A DNA stretch of 64,000 bases, taken from positions 62,001 to 126,000 of the forward strand of contig CAWGGJ010000006.1 of the NCBI GenBank assembly GCA_963822175.1. Reading direction: 5' to 3'. A model generated the notes under the pieces. The model saw nothing but the letters and a program-made list of their open reading frames with translations. It did no database searches and was not told the DNA's origin. Position 1 is the first letter of the stretch. The number at the start of each line of letters is the position of its first letter. A program made the translations under genes and the position numbers. The stretch is from FEB-25 sp963822175. GTDB lineage: Bacteria; Chloroflexota; Anaerolineae; Anaerolineales; UBA4823. This document shows, one piece after another, positions 27,466 through 36,324 of the stretch.

Positions 27466-27530
27466 ATGATCAATCCGTGCCTGCCTCACAGGTTGCCAAT
27501 AAGGCATTTGATCATCGAATGGATCATTCG
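27466..27530 (-). pseudogene. Remnant of the small gene found between the LCP copies
   Basis: On the minus strand this stretch can be read as DPFDDQMPYWQPVRQARID, which aligns with the C-terminus of the 67-residue protein (DPPDEQISYRQPVILNTD). No start codon or N-terminal half remains. It occupies the same place relative to LCP copy 2 as the intact small gene does to copy 1. The rest of 27403-27806 holds nothing recognisable. Confidence 0.45.
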
Positions 27531-27806
27531 AATATATATATCTATATAATACCTAAACAGTCGCGGATGATGATCCGCATCCCAGTAATGACGCTACCAA
27601 CGCTCTCCTGGTTCCCATTTTCTGGTGCGATTTTCATGCCAGATTAAAGGCAAAATTCCAAATTGCCTGGCTTACATCTGTTGAAGCAAAAGCTCTCTAA
27701 GAATGCGTCCGTTACGCAGAGGCTGAAAAGCCCAAAAAGATTGATGTGCCTGTAAAATGCCTTGTGCTAACTATCAATAGCAATCTCAGCAATCAACAAG
27801 AATACA

Positions 27807-29321
27807 TCATTTACTATTAACAACATTTGGGATGGACCACTTAATGAAATCTACCAATTCACCTTTCAGCTTGTTCAGTGAAGGGAGGTGGATATACATC
27901 ATATGTCCAGCCTCATAAAACCCCATCCTCAGGTTACCGTGCAGAGATTTGTCCAGCCCCAGGTGGCTGAACGTATAACGGGTCGCCAGATAGGGTGTAG
28001 CCAGGTCATAATAGCCATTGGCCACATAAACTTTGAGGTGTGGATTGGTTGTCATCGCCTTGCGCAGGGTTTCTGCCACGTTGACATATTCATTTTCAAA
28101 CTCAGCATAACTCCATGGGTACACACGCTCGTTCAATATTTCATAGGGCAGGTCTGATTCAAACTTGAGCTCACTGCGCACATAATCATTCAATGTTGCG
28201 GTATACGGACCGGCGATATTGGTCATGCTTGGATCGAATTCAAAATTCTCTCCAGCTGAATCACGATCGATGCCTAGGAAGCGGGTGTCAAGTCGTCCTA
28301 CAGTGCGCTTGGTATGCCGCAGCAGCTCCTTGGTGAACCTGAAGATCTCAATGCGCAGGTTGGTGCGGTCAATGTAATCCTCCGAAAGCCCGGTGAAGCG
28401 AGCAAGCTTGCGCGCAATGAGCAAACGCTCCTCATCATGCAAAGTATCCCCTTGCATCAATGCATGGGCATAATCACCCAGGGCAAAAGATTCTACCTCT
28501 TCCAGGGTGGAAAACAAATCTCTTTCCAAATCATCACTCAGGCGATGGTGGAACCAGGCAGTGGCACAATAGGTAGGCAAAAACAGGATATACGGCATGT
28601 CATTACCTGGGTGAAAGTCAGCCGTCTGAAAATTCAGGATCGAAGAAACGAGCATGATCCCATTCAGGAACATTCCATGCCTTTCCTGCAGGTAACCGGA
28701 GAGACCGGCAGCGCGTGTGGTGCCATAGCTTTCGCCGATGAGGAACTTGGGAGAACTCCACCTCTGATAGCGGGTGGTATACAGTCGAATGAAATCCCCC
28801 ACCAATTCAATATCCTTCTTGAACCCATGGAACTGCTTGGATCTCTCACCCGGCACTGCCCGGCTGAAACCGGTGCTGACCGGGTCAATAAACACCAGGT
28901 CAGTCTGGTCGAGCAGGGAATAGGCATTGTCAACCAGCTTGTAAGGTGGAGGGTAGGCAAAGCCATCATCATCCAGCAGCACCCTGCGTGGACCCAATAA
29001 ACCAAGGTGCAGCCAAACAGAGGAAGATCCTGGACCCCCATTAAAGGAGAAGGTTATCGGTCTGCTTGCCCGGTCAATCACGTCATCCCGGGTATAAGCA
29101 ACGAAAAAGATAGAAGCGCGGGGCTTTTCTCCTTCAAATTCACCCTCCTTTTCGCCTTTCTTTTCTGCTTCCTCCTTGAGCACCATCGTCCCGCAGGTGA
29201 CGGTGTAGCCGATCTCCTGGCCATCCACGGTGAGGCTGTGTTTTGTTTCGACCAGCACATCCTTGGGTAGCAGAGGGGTGATTTCTTCGCTTTTCCTGGT
29301 CTCTTTTTCCGGTTCGGTCAT
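27807..29321 (-). CDS. Serine carboxypeptidase-like peptidase (family S10)
   Basis: The protein has about 504 residues from ATG 29321 (TGAGGAG upstream). S10 signatures are complete: oxyanion segment FNGGPGSSSVWLHLG, nucleophile GESYGTTRAAG (Ser198), the Asp region VANGYYDLATPY, and the His region GFYEAGHMMYIH. S10 enzymes release C-terminal amino acids, usually at acid pH. The N-terminus is charged (EKETRKSEE and a Lys/Glu-rich insert around residues 50-65) with no signal peptide, so the location is uncertain. It has its own transcription direction from the neighbouring ClbS-like gene with a 52-base gap, same strand. Confidence 0.9.
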   Translation of the reverse strand: MTEPEKETRKSEEITPLLPKDVLVETKHSLTVDGQEIGYTVTCGTMVLKEEAEKKGEKEGEFEGEKPRASIFFVAYTRDDVIDRASRPITFSFNGGPGSSSVWLHLGLLGPRRVLLDDDGFAYPPPYKLVDNAYSLLDQTDLVFIDPVSTGFSRAVPGERSKQFHGFKKDIELVGDFIRLYTTRYQRWSSPKFLIGESYGTTRAAGLSGYLQERHGMFLNGIMLVSSILNFQTADFHPGNDMPYILFLPTYCATAWFHHRLSDDLERDLFSTLEEVESFALGDYAHALMQGDTLHDEERLLIARKLARFTGLSEDYIDRTNLRIEIFRFTKELLRHTKRTVGRLDTRFLGIDRDSAGENFEFDPSMTNIAGPYTATLNDYVRSELKFESDLPYEILNERVYPWSYAEFENEYVNVAETLRKAMTTNPHLKVYVANGYYDLATPYLATRYTFSHLGLDKSLHGNLRMGFYEAGHMMYIHLPSLNKLKGELVDFIKWSIPNVVNSK

Positions 29322-29372
29322 ATTGATTCTCCTCATTTACGTCGTGCAAATAGTCGATGAATTATGAAATCT

Positions 29373-29889
29373 CTAATCCTTACTTTCAGCCATCTTCCGT
29401 CGGATGCGTCGCGGGTGAATCATTTGGATAGCCCATCGATAATGATCACATGTATTACCAGCAATCCAGGCAATCAGGGGCAGATCTCGTGTCCATGGGT
29501 AAACACCGGTCGCAAGCATCTCTTCTTCAGGGATTTTTTCAATGATCTTTACGTATCTGCTCGAAAGAGGACGAAAAATCTGCCATCACATCTTTCAACG
29601 GCTTATCTTTATTCATCAGGCGGTATTTTTCGTTTAATAATCCCATCTGACGCCAGTTATATCCCGTTTCTGGTGTGTGAACCTCTTCGCCTCGCTTGCC
29701 TGACAGATACCAGCTGATCCAGCGTTGCTCCCAGTCCACCAGGTGTTGTAGAATATCTTTAACTGACCACTCTCCCATTGTTCCTGGATAAACCAGCTCC
29801 ACAGGAGACATTCCACTGATTTTCTGAACCAGTTTTTCATGTTCAGAATAGGTCAACGCTAGCAGCTCAGGTTTACTTTTTAGGCGCAT
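29373..29889 (-). pseudogene. ClbS/DfsB-family four-helix protein, frameshifted
   Basis: The first frame (from ATG 29889, CGGAG upstream) gives a DUF1706/ClbS-like N-terminus: GEWSVKDILQHLVDWEQRW and TPETGYNWRQMGLLNEKY. It stops at 29539. A one-base shift at about 29543 continues with EKIPEEEMLATGVYPWTRDL and IAWIAGNTCDHYRWAIQMI, the conserved C-terminal half, to TAG at 29375-29373. The rejoined length (about 172 residues) is normal for the family. ClbS hydrolyses the colibactin warhead; DfsB relatives have other or unknown substrates. Either a true null allele or a base-call error. Confidence 0.8.
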
Positions 29890-30044
29890 TTCCAACTCCG
29901 AGATAATTCTACCACCCTGTAGATTGCTTCATCCAGGGCATTCATCTGATTGACACCTGGATCGTACAGAATGAAACAATACTCTTGATCAAGTGACATT
30001 CCAAATAGAGAGAACAGCAATAGGCTTGATTTAGTGGTTGCCAT
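29880..30044 (-). CDS. Possible small protein upstream of the ClbS-like gene
   Basis: This is a 54-residue frame starting MATTKSSLLLFSLFGMSL and ending VYRVVELS-like helix sequence (NALDEAIYRVVEL). Its stop overlaps the ClbS-like start. There is no good SD and no recognised family. Overlap-coupled translation is the only support. The remaining part of the gap, 30045-30210, holds nothing recognisable. Confidence 0.25.
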   Translation of the reverse strand: MATTKSSLLLFSLFGMSLDQEYCFILYDPGVNQMNALDEAIYRVVELSRSWKCA

Positions 30045-30210
30045 TTTTTTATGCAACCAGGCTTACCCTGATCTTTGATCGATCCCTCTCTCTGGTTGAA
30101 ATCAACTTTATGGTGTGAGAAAGCAGTGGGAGATTTACTTTTTGTCGAGGATGATGGTAGAAAACCGGGACACTCACATCCGATTCACCCTCGGAGGCAA
30201 AGGCAAGTGG

Positions 30211-30912
30211 TTATATCTTGGCAATTGCACCCCAGATGATATGCCAAACGAAGTAATCACCCAGCCGCAAGGAGATAGCCGCCAGAAAGCCATATTTCCG
30301 GTAAAAATATGCGGCCAAAATAGAAGACACCCCGATCACGATAAAGAATCGCACCGCAATAAGTAGATCCAGGCTTCCAACCAGGTTGCGATAAATGCTT
30401 AGCTGATTAAAGGTATAGTACATCCCCAGGAAGGTAGTCACCCCCCAGAAAACCCCCTCCTGCCACCTGCCACTTAGGAGCATATTCGAAATGATCCACA
30501 CCAGCGTGGTGGTCATGAATAGCCGGAAGATGATCTCCTCCAGGATACCTGCCAGTGGGTAGGCAAACAATGAAGCCGGGAATTTGATCAAACTCTCGTT
30601 GCCAAGTGGCTGGATTAAATCAAAGACGATGGTGAGGATGCCAATCCCTGCACCAACGAGTGCCGGGAAAACGAAACGCTTCAGGTGAGGGATATCCGCC
30701 TGCCACATTTCAGCAAACCCCGTCCTTGCTGCCAGGTACACCCCCACCCAACCCAACATCCATATGGCTCCAACCGACAAGGTGTCGGTGAGATTCACCA
30801 TCTGGCTGGCTATCTGCCCGGCAGGGAACAACATAAGCAACAGGCGCAGCACAATTATCACCACCAAAAGCAACAGGTAAATTACGACCGAGGGGGATAT
30901 TTTTTTGAGCAT
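30211..30912 (-). CDS. CPBP-family intramembrane glutamic-type protease homologue
   Basis: This 233-residue protein has about eight membrane helices (for example VVIYLLLLVVIIVLRLLLML and LSVGAIWMLGWVGVYLA). It shows the first CPBP motif as GILEEIIFRLF (E-E-x-x-x-R) and a late histidine in DYFVWHIIWG, the third-motif candidate. CPBP proteins include CAAX-type proteases and immunity proteins for bacteriocins. The usual FxxxH of motif 2 is not clear, so activity is uncertain. It is monocistronic, 78 bases after the MBL gene. Confidence 0.75.
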   Translation of the reverse strand: MLKKISPSVVIYLLLLVVIIVLRLLLMLFPAGQIASQMVNLTDTLSVGAIWMLGWVGVYLAARTGFAEMWQADIPHLKRFVFPALVGAGIGILTIVFDLIQPLGNESLIKFPASLFAYPLAGILEEIIFRLFMTTTLVWIISNMLLSGRWQEGVFWGVTTFLGMYYTFNQLSIYRNLVGSLDLLIAVRFFIVIGVSSILAAYFYRKYGFLAAISLRLGDYFVWHIIWGAIAKI

Positions 30913-30990
30913 GAATGCATCCTTTTCGTCAAAATCACTGGTTCCCAGGCAGATAATCCTATGATTTTCTGCATTTATAAGACCTTGCGT

Positions 30991-31770
30991 CTATAAATTA
31001 AAAGTATACTCCCTGAATATCTCCGGGATGATCACCGTCGCCTCTGGTCGTAACGTGTGGACCAGGTCAGTTAACTGGCTTAGCTTCATCCGGCCTGGCC
31101 TGGTGAATTTGTGCAGAGACTTGTTGAGTGGGCGAATGAAATTATCCCAGTGGATAGGAACAACCACGGATGGCTGTATTTTACTGAACAAGTTCCTGTA
31201 GTATGCCATCGATTCCTGGGCAACCGTGAACAGCACATCAACAGGTTGTGGCTGCGCTGCACAGACCAACACACGAATACCATCGACTTCAATGCGGTAA
31301 CCCAGGGAAATATCCATGCGGTAATCCTGTAAACGCAATGGAGGCCGTAAATCAGCGCTTATCTCTCCATTGAACCAACGGCTGAACGGGATCCAACTAT
31401 GCTGACCCTGGATGACTTCAACTACATATGCTCCCATTGAGATGGAATCACCCACATGGACCTCTTTCACCTGGGAACCAGGCACACCCAACAGGCTTAG
31501 CAGCCGGCAGGTGTTGCTGGAGCCATATGCAATTGCCCCGCTGTGCTGTAAGACCGTGGGCACATCCATCAAGTGGTCCCAATGGGAATGGGTCACCAGG
31601 ATCCCATCGCAGTGGGGTATTTTTTCCATCACCAGCTTTGTGTTTGAAAGTACCGGTTTGATCAAGCCTATGAGCGAAGGCCGGGTGAGAAAGGGATCGA
31701 TCGCCAGTACCTGTTCGCTGGCTTTCAGCTCTATGCCTGCCACACCCAACCAGCAAAATTTCAGGCTCAT
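30991..31770 (-). CDS. MBL-fold metal-dependent hydrolase (UlaG-like)
   Basis: This 259-residue protein starts with FCWLGVAGIELKASEQVLAI, as in UlaG-type hydrolases. The metal motif HSHWDHLMDVP gives H-x-H-x-D-H. Later ligands are in GQHSWIPFSRW and VVPIHWDNFIRP. Family members open lactones, phosphodiesters or similar. Its ATG overlaps the MFS stop by 4 bases, so it is translationally coupled to an operon with the MFS, B3/B4 and CPBP genes. Confidence 0.85.
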   Translation of the reverse strand: MSLKFCWLGVAGIELKASEQVLAIDPFLTRPSLIGLIKPVLSNTKLVMEKIPHCDGILVTHSHWDHLMDVPTVLQHSGAIAYGSSNTCRLLSLLGVPGSQVKEVHVGDSISMGAYVVEVIQGQHSWIPFSRWFNGEISADLRPPLRLQDYRMDISLGYRIEVDGIRVLVCAAQPQPVDVLFTVAQESMAYYRNLFSKIQPSVVVPIHWDNFIRPLNKSLHKFTRPGRMKLSQLTDLVHTLRPEATVIIPEIFREYTFNL

Positions 31771-33017
31771 TTTTCCTCCGGTGGTTTGACCGCCCTGAAT
31801 CCCCTCCAGATGAGCACGTCATACACGATCTTCAAGCTGCCAGCGATGACGAATGGCGCACCCATCAATCCAGCCGCTGCCAGCAGCTGGCCGGTGATGG
31901 CTGGAGACAACATGGCTCCCACCGAGCGGGCGATGCTCGTCACCCCCATCGCCGCTGAACGCTCATCCGGGCTGACCACCGCCACGGTATAGGATTGGCG
32001 GGTGGGGACATCCATCTGGGAGATACTGAAACGCAACAGAAGCACCAGGATCGCCAGGGGCAAGGTGGGCATGAACGGAACCATGATCAGCAGGATGTTG
32101 GATGGGATGTGAGTGTAAACCATGGTGTTGATGAGACCGATACGTTTGGCAATCCAGGCAGCCGAGAGGGCCGAGATGCCTGCCAGGATGTTGGCACCGA
32201 AGAAAATGGTCCCCAGCAATGCCGGCTGTACATGGAACTTCATGTTGAACCAGTACGCCACCATGCTCTGCACCACCAGCCCACCAGCGAATGCATCCAG
32301 AGCGAACAGGCTGGAAAGCCTGAACACCACATCCTTCGATTTATGCAGCCCGAACCTGCGCTGCAGGGTGACTACTTCCGCCAGTTTGGGGGCTTCCACC
32401 GCTTGTGTTAGAAATAGGAAAAGGACCACCAGCAGCACCCCGATCAAGGTGTACCCCATCAACACCGCCCGGTATGAATTCAGAGGTGTATATCCTGCTC
32501 CCTGCAGAAGCTGCGCCAAAGCACCTCCCACCAGGGCGCCGGTGGCAGTAGCAAAAGAACCCCCCAGGTTATACCAGGCGAAAGTTTGGGTGCGCTTCTC
32601 ATCCGGCACCAGCTGGGAGAGGGAGGCCTGTTCAATGGATAAGAATGGGCCGATCTCATTCCCCGAGGGACTGATCACCCCAATGATGGCGGTCACCACC
32701 AAAAGGATGTAATTACCCGTCAGGCTGAATACCACCCCGGAGATGATCATCAGCACGGCCCCAACGAGCAGCATCCTGCGCCTGCCCATCCGGTCGGCGG
32801 AGGTGGTGATCCACAAGGTGATGGCTGCATCCCCAGCCAGGGTGAGCGTGAGCAGCAAGCCGATCTCCCCCTCACTCAAGCCACGCTGCGCCAGGTAAAG
32901 CGCTAGCACCACGGATAAGAATCCATACCCAAACATGCGGATCACCCGGGTGGTGAATAAAAGGGAGATATCTCTCCTCGATCGGTTAGAGATATCGTTG
33001 GATGATGCCATTTCCAT
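31767..33017 (-). CDS. Major facilitator superfamily transporter
   Basis: This 416-residue protein has 12 predicted helices. The cytoplasmic loop 2-3 signature is TTSADRMGRRRMLLVGAVLM, a G-x-x-D-R-x-G-R-R type motif. Other helices include YILLVVTAIIGVISPSGNEI and LPLAILVLLLRFSI. Serine/glycine-rich helix faces (GGSFATATGALVGGALAQLL) are as in drug-efflux MFS. The substrate is not evident. The ATG lies 9 bases after the B3/B4 stop and its end overlaps the MBL gene. Confidence 0.88.
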   Translation of the reverse strand: MEMASSNDISNRSRRDISLLFTTRVIRMFGYGFLSVVLALYLAQRGLSEGEIGLLLTLTLAGDAAITLWITTSADRMGRRRMLLVGAVLMIISGVVFSLTGNYILLVVTAIIGVISPSGNEIGPFLSIEQASLSQLVPDEKRTQTFAWYNLGGSFATATGALVGGALAQLLQGAGYTPLNSYRAVLMGYTLIGVLLVVLFLFLTQAVEAPKLAEVVTLQRRFGLHKSKDVVFRLSSLFALDAFAGGLVVQSMVAYWFNMKFHVQPALLGTIFFGANILAGISALSAAWIAKRIGLINTMVYTHIPSNILLIMVPFMPTLPLAILVLLLRFSISQMDVPTRQSYTVAVVSPDERSAAMGVTSIARSVGAMLSPAITGQLLAAAGLMGAPFVIAGSLKIVYDVLIWRGFRAVKPPEEK

Positions 33018-33026
33018 GAAACTTGC

Positions 33027-33707
33027 TCAGGCTGCCAATAACTTCCGCTGCTCCACTTTAGCCTGGGGAGCAAACAGGCGAATATTCTGCTCTATCTGTT
33101 GTAGCTGGGCTTCAACCGCCTCAACCGGCACACCCGGTGGAACATACGCCACGTACAAGACACCCTGGGTATCGATGGTGATCGGTGAGCGATTATCCTG
33201 CCCATAAAGAATGGAGCAGCACACGCCGCGTATATCGCGCATCACCATATCACCTACCCGGATAGGCTTCCTTTCGCCATGCATCGGCGAAATCTCATCC
33301 CCGGGGCGCGATACATCGATCCTGATGGGGGGCTCGAGCTTTGCCACATCATGCCCGGCCGTCAGGACAAAAGTGTTCACTTCAGCGGTGAAATTGGCAT
33401 CCACCAAGGGCGACACATCCGGCAGGTCCTTGCCTTTCAGAACGATCGACTCTACCTGGAGCAGCACATGATAAGTCTTATCAAAGCGCTTGTAATACTT
33501 CTCATAGGCTGCCATCACCGGGTGCGCTAAGAAATCCTGCCGGCTGAATCCTGCACAATTCCTCCTTAAATGGGCGACGATTTCGCGTTTGCGTTGATTA
33601 AGCTCCGCACTGGCAGCCTTATTCTCCACCCCTGTAATTTCCAATAAACCGATCACCGCCCCAGGATGCGCAATGCTCCACTCATCAGTCCCGGATATAT
33701 CGAGCAT
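33027..33707 (-). CDS. Free-standing B3/B4 (PheRS beta-like) domain protein
   Basis: This 226-residue protein starts at ATG 33707, which overlaps the CPBP stop (TGATG). Residues 60-200 match the B3/B4 domain of phenylalanyl-tRNA synthetase beta chains: FDKTYHVLLQVESIVLKGKD, VDANFTAEVNTFVLTAGHDV and then MVMRDIRGVCCSILYGQDNR. In PheRS this module binds and edits Tyr-tRNA(Phe). Solo versions are common but their role is not established. It is second in a four-gene operon. Confidence 0.82.
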   Translation of the reverse strand: MLDISGTDEWSIAHPGAVIGLLEITGVENKAASAELNQRKREIVAHLRRNCAGFSRQDFLAHPVMAAYEKYYKRFDKTYHVLLQVESIVLKGKDLPDVSPLVDANFTAEVNTFVLTAGHDVAKLEPPIRIDVSRPGDEISPMHGERKPIRVGDMVMRDIRGVCCSILYGQDNRSPITIDTQGVLYVAYVPPGVPVEAVEAQLQQIEQNIRLFAPQAKVEQRKLLAA

Positions 33708-34414
33708 CACTTTTTCTTTTTCTTCTCTTCCGGTGGCTGCCACAACATCAGGGTACGTAATTCTGCCAGGACGTGAAACACCATGGCAGGCAGCAGGCTT
33801 CCGCCAAGGTAATAAACAATGGCAAAACTGAACCCGGTCAGGGCAGTTTGCGAGATGCCTTTAAAACCCTGGTAGGCTCGGCTGAGCCCATAAATGACCC
33901 CGGATAGGATGGCCACGAACAGCCAGTCCAGCATGGGGAAAGTGGCAGGCAGGTAGCGCATTAAAAAGCCACGGTAGAGAAGCTCTTCGCAGATGCCGGC
34001 AGTGATGGCTGCAGCAGCATACCACTTGCGTTCCGCAGGCGTGGACGGCAATAATACAGCGGACGCCTCTAAACTACGCTGCATGGCTTCCATCGCCCCC
34101 GGGTTACGCTTGAGCAGCACGGTGGAAAGACCAATCCCCAGGAGCAACGCGGCGGTGATGATCCAGCCGATCTGGTTGGGCATGGTCAACCCCAGCCAGG
34201 TGAGCGGTTGCGGGATGGGAATGACGATCACCATCAACACGACCACCCAGCTCCACTCCCACAGGACTTGAGTACGGTAGAACAGGAGGCGTGCAGATGG
34301 ATCAATATTCAATTGCTTTTTAAGATTCCGATAGAAGTTGGTACGCAGGAAAGGCTCGACCAGTACAGTGTAGGCAGCCAACAGCTGCGACAGAAGGAAG
34401 GAGATAAAGGGCAT
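33707..34414 (-). CDS. CPBP-family intramembrane metalloprotease
   Basis: This 235-residue membrane protein shows canonical CPBP motifs: AGICEELLYRGFLMRYLP (E-E-x-x-x-R), FVAILSGVIYGLSRAYQG, and LLPAMVFHVLAELRTLM (terminal His). About six to eight helices. The tail is a lysine run (EEKKKKK) whose coding poly-A stretch overlaps the next gene's start. CPBP proteases act on membrane substrates such as prenylated or anti-sigma proteins. First gene of the operon with B3/B4, MFS and MBL genes. Confidence 0.85.
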   Translation of the reverse strand: MPFISFLLSQLLAAYTVLVEPFLRTNFYRNLKKQLNIDPSARLLFYRTQVLWEWSWVVVLMVIVIPIPQPLTWLGLTMPNQIGWIITAALLLGIGLSTVLLKRNPGAMEAMQRSLEASAVLLPSTPAERKWYAAAAITAGICEELLYRGFLMRYLPATFPMLDWLFVAILSGVIYGLSRAYQGFKGISQTALTGFSFAIVYYLGGSLLPAMVFHVLAELRTLMLWQPPEEKKKKK

Positions 34415-34530
34415 GGTGGAATCACCTGGACAATGGTTTTGGCATGATATTTATCGCATAATTTTACACCAACCTGCCCACAAGGAAATATGGTACATAT
34501 ATTGCACAGTTTCAGCCACGGAGATCGATC

Positions 34531-35064
34531 ATGCAAGAAGACCAGGCTTCCATAAATCAATATCGTGAGCTACTACAAAATATGATCGCCATCGTCCTGG
34601 CTATCCTGGACGTGGTCCTGATCTTCCTCACGTTGATAAAATATGTACCTGCGTTGCAGGAAGCTGTGAATGGCTCTTACCCTAAAGTTTTACTTGAGCC
34701 TGGATTGTGGTCGGTGGCAGCGGAAACAATGTTCTACTGTGCCATCCTGGTGACCTTGTATGGGCTGATCTCGCTGTGGCTGCCCGAGATGCACTTCATC
34801 CTTTGGGCAGGCGCAGGACTGGCCGTCCTGGCAGGGCTGGTTTACCTGCTGTACTCGGCGACCTACTACCACGGTCATGGGATGGGTGCACCCATCCAAC
34901 AAGGGGGATTCATGTTCCTGGTCAGCCTGGCATTCCCGTTCCTGGTTTACAAGCTTCTCAAGCGTGAGAGACAGAGAAAATTGATCACTCAAATCCAGGC
35001 TCCATCCCAGCCTGATGAAATCAGGGAGATATCACAACTGGGTGAAACAATTTCAATCTCATAA
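34531..35064 (+). CDS. Small membrane protein of unknown function
   Basis: This 177-residue protein has four predicted helices: IAIVLAILDVVLIFLTLI, AAETMFYCAILVTLYGLISL, FILWAGAGLAVLAGLVYLLY and GFMFLVSLAFPFLVYKLL. A histidine cluster (TYYHGHGMGAP) lies in an outer loop before the last helix. The C-terminal 35 residues are charged and cytoplasmic. No family is recognised. ATG 34531 has GGAG upstream and the gene is divergent from the CPBP operon. Confidence 0.65.
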   Translation: MQEDQASINQYRELLQNMIAIVLAILDVVLIFLTLIKYVPALQEAVNGSYPKVLLEPGLWSVAAETMFYCAILVTLYGLISLWLPEMHFILWAGAGLAVLAGLVYLLYSATYYHGHGMGAPIQQGGFMFLVSLAFPFLVYKLLKRERQRKLITQIQAPSQPDEIREISQLGETISIS

Positions 35065-35134
35065 CAACACCAACGGGTTGATTTCTTCACCATACACTAA
35101 TATCCACCTCCATAGAGCAATAGTCAGCCGGTGA

Positions 35135-35252
35135 TATAATCGCTCATCGAAAAAAAAGGGGAGACACCGGCAGTGAACTTGTTATTGCTGGTGCCTCGCA
35201 AACCATAATATATTTATGCCACGACAATCCTGATGCTCAGGGTTTGTTTTTC
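35135..35252 (+). promoter_or_regulatory. asnA promoter element and attenuator-like leader
   Basis: TATAAT at 35135-35140 gives a likely -10 box (the -35 is weak). In the leader, CACCGGCA pairs with TGCTGGTG (about 35163-35196). A second stem CCTGA/TCAGG (35229-35241) is followed by GTTTGTTTTTC, an intrinsic-terminator shape. It ends just before the SD (GGAGG 35256-35260). This suggests transcription attenuation of asnA; the signal sensed is unknown and no known riboswitch consensus was recognised. Confidence 0.5.
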
Positions 35253-35266
35253 AATGGAGGAAAAAC

Positions 35267-36307
35267 ATGGACTCATGCCTGGAATTTCCGAAGGACTACC
35301 AGCCCCTCCTGGGACTGCGCCAGACCGAACAGGCCATCCGCCTGGTTAAGGAGTTCTTTCAAACCAACCTGGCGTTCGAGCTGAACTTGATCCGCGTGAC
35401 GGCACCCTTGTTCGTGCTCTCAGGTACCGGTATCAATGATGACCTGAACGGCATCGAGAGACCGGTGGTATTCCCGGTTAAATCATTGCAGGAAAACCGT
35501 GCCGAGATCGTGCAATCACTGGCCAAATGGAAGCGCTTGCAGCTGGCTGATTTTGGCATGCAGCCTGGAGAAGGCCTGTACACTGATATGAACGCCATCC
35601 GGCCGGATGAGGACCTGGACAATCTGCATTCCATCTACGTGGACCAGTGGGATTGGGAACGGGTGATGCGCAAGGAAGAGCGTACTGTGGAATACCTCAA
35701 GCAGGTGGTGCGCCAGATCTATGGGGTCATTTACCGGACAGAACGCTACATCAGCTACCTGTATCCTGAGATCGAGCCCATCCTGCCGGATGAGATCACC
35801 TTCATCCACAGTGAAGACCTGGCACAGCAGCATCCCGACCTGACACCCAAGCAGCGTGAGAGGCTCGTCTGCCAGGAGCACGGCGCGGTCTTCATCATCG
35901 GGATAGGCGCTAACCTGCCGGATGGTATCCCTCACGATGGGCGTGCCCCCGATTATGACGACTGGTCTACACCCACACAGGATGGACATACAGGGCTGAA
36001 CGGTGACATCCTGGTGAATTACCCCCTGCTGGATTGTGCCTATGAGCTTTCATCGATGGGCATCCGGGTGGACCCAACCGCCATGTTGCGCCAGCTGGCG
36101 CTGCGGGGTGCCCTGGGGCGCAAGGATTTGTACTTTCACCGGCGCCTGCTCAATGATGAGCTGCCCCAATCCATTGGTGGTGGGATCGGCCAATCACGGC
36201 TGTGCATGTTTTACCTGCGCAAAGCCCACATCGGCGAGATCCAATCCAGCCTGTGGCCGGCTGATATGGTGAAGCACTGCCGGGAACACAATATCACCCT
36301 GCTGTAA
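35267..36307 (+). CDS. asnA: Aspartate-ammonia ligase (asparagine synthetase A)
   Basis: This 346-residue enzyme makes asparagine from aspartate, ATP and ammonia; it belongs to the class II aminoacyl-tRNA synthetase fold. Signatures are FELNLIRVTAPLFVLSGTGI, EIVQSLAKWKRLQLADFGMQ, GLYTDMNAIRPDEDLDNLHS, YVDQWDWERVM and the C-terminal SIGGGIGQSRLCMFYL. Length is slightly above the usual 330. The start has GGAGG at good spacing. It uses free ammonia, such as that released by aspA or captured by glnA. A terminator follows. Confidence 0.95.
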   Translation: MDSCLEFPKDYQPLLGLRQTEQAIRLVKEFFQTNLAFELNLIRVTAPLFVLSGTGINDDLNGIERPVVFPVKSLQENRAEIVQSLAKWKRLQLADFGMQPGEGLYTDMNAIRPDEDLDNLHSIYVDQWDWERVMRKEERTVEYLKQVVRQIYGVIYRTERYISYLYPEIEPILPDEITFIHSEDLAQQHPDLTPKQRERLVCQEHGAVFIIGIGANLPDGIPHDGRAPDYDDWSTPTQDGHTGLNGDILVNYPLLDCAYELSSMGIRVDPTAMLRQLALRGALGRKDLYFHRRLLNDELPQSIGGGIGQSRLCMFYLRKAHIGEIQSSLWPADMVKHCREHNITLL

Positions 36308-36324
36308 CCCATCATGACTTGACC

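Noticed and set aside
28314..29000. A 228-codon open frame on the plus strand opposite the S10 peptidase
   Set aside because: Antisense to a gene with complete catalytic motifs; no SD and no family resemblance.
30115..30366. An 83-codon plus-strand frame near the CPBP gene
   Set aside because: It mostly overlaps the CPBP gene antisense and has no SD or recognisable content.
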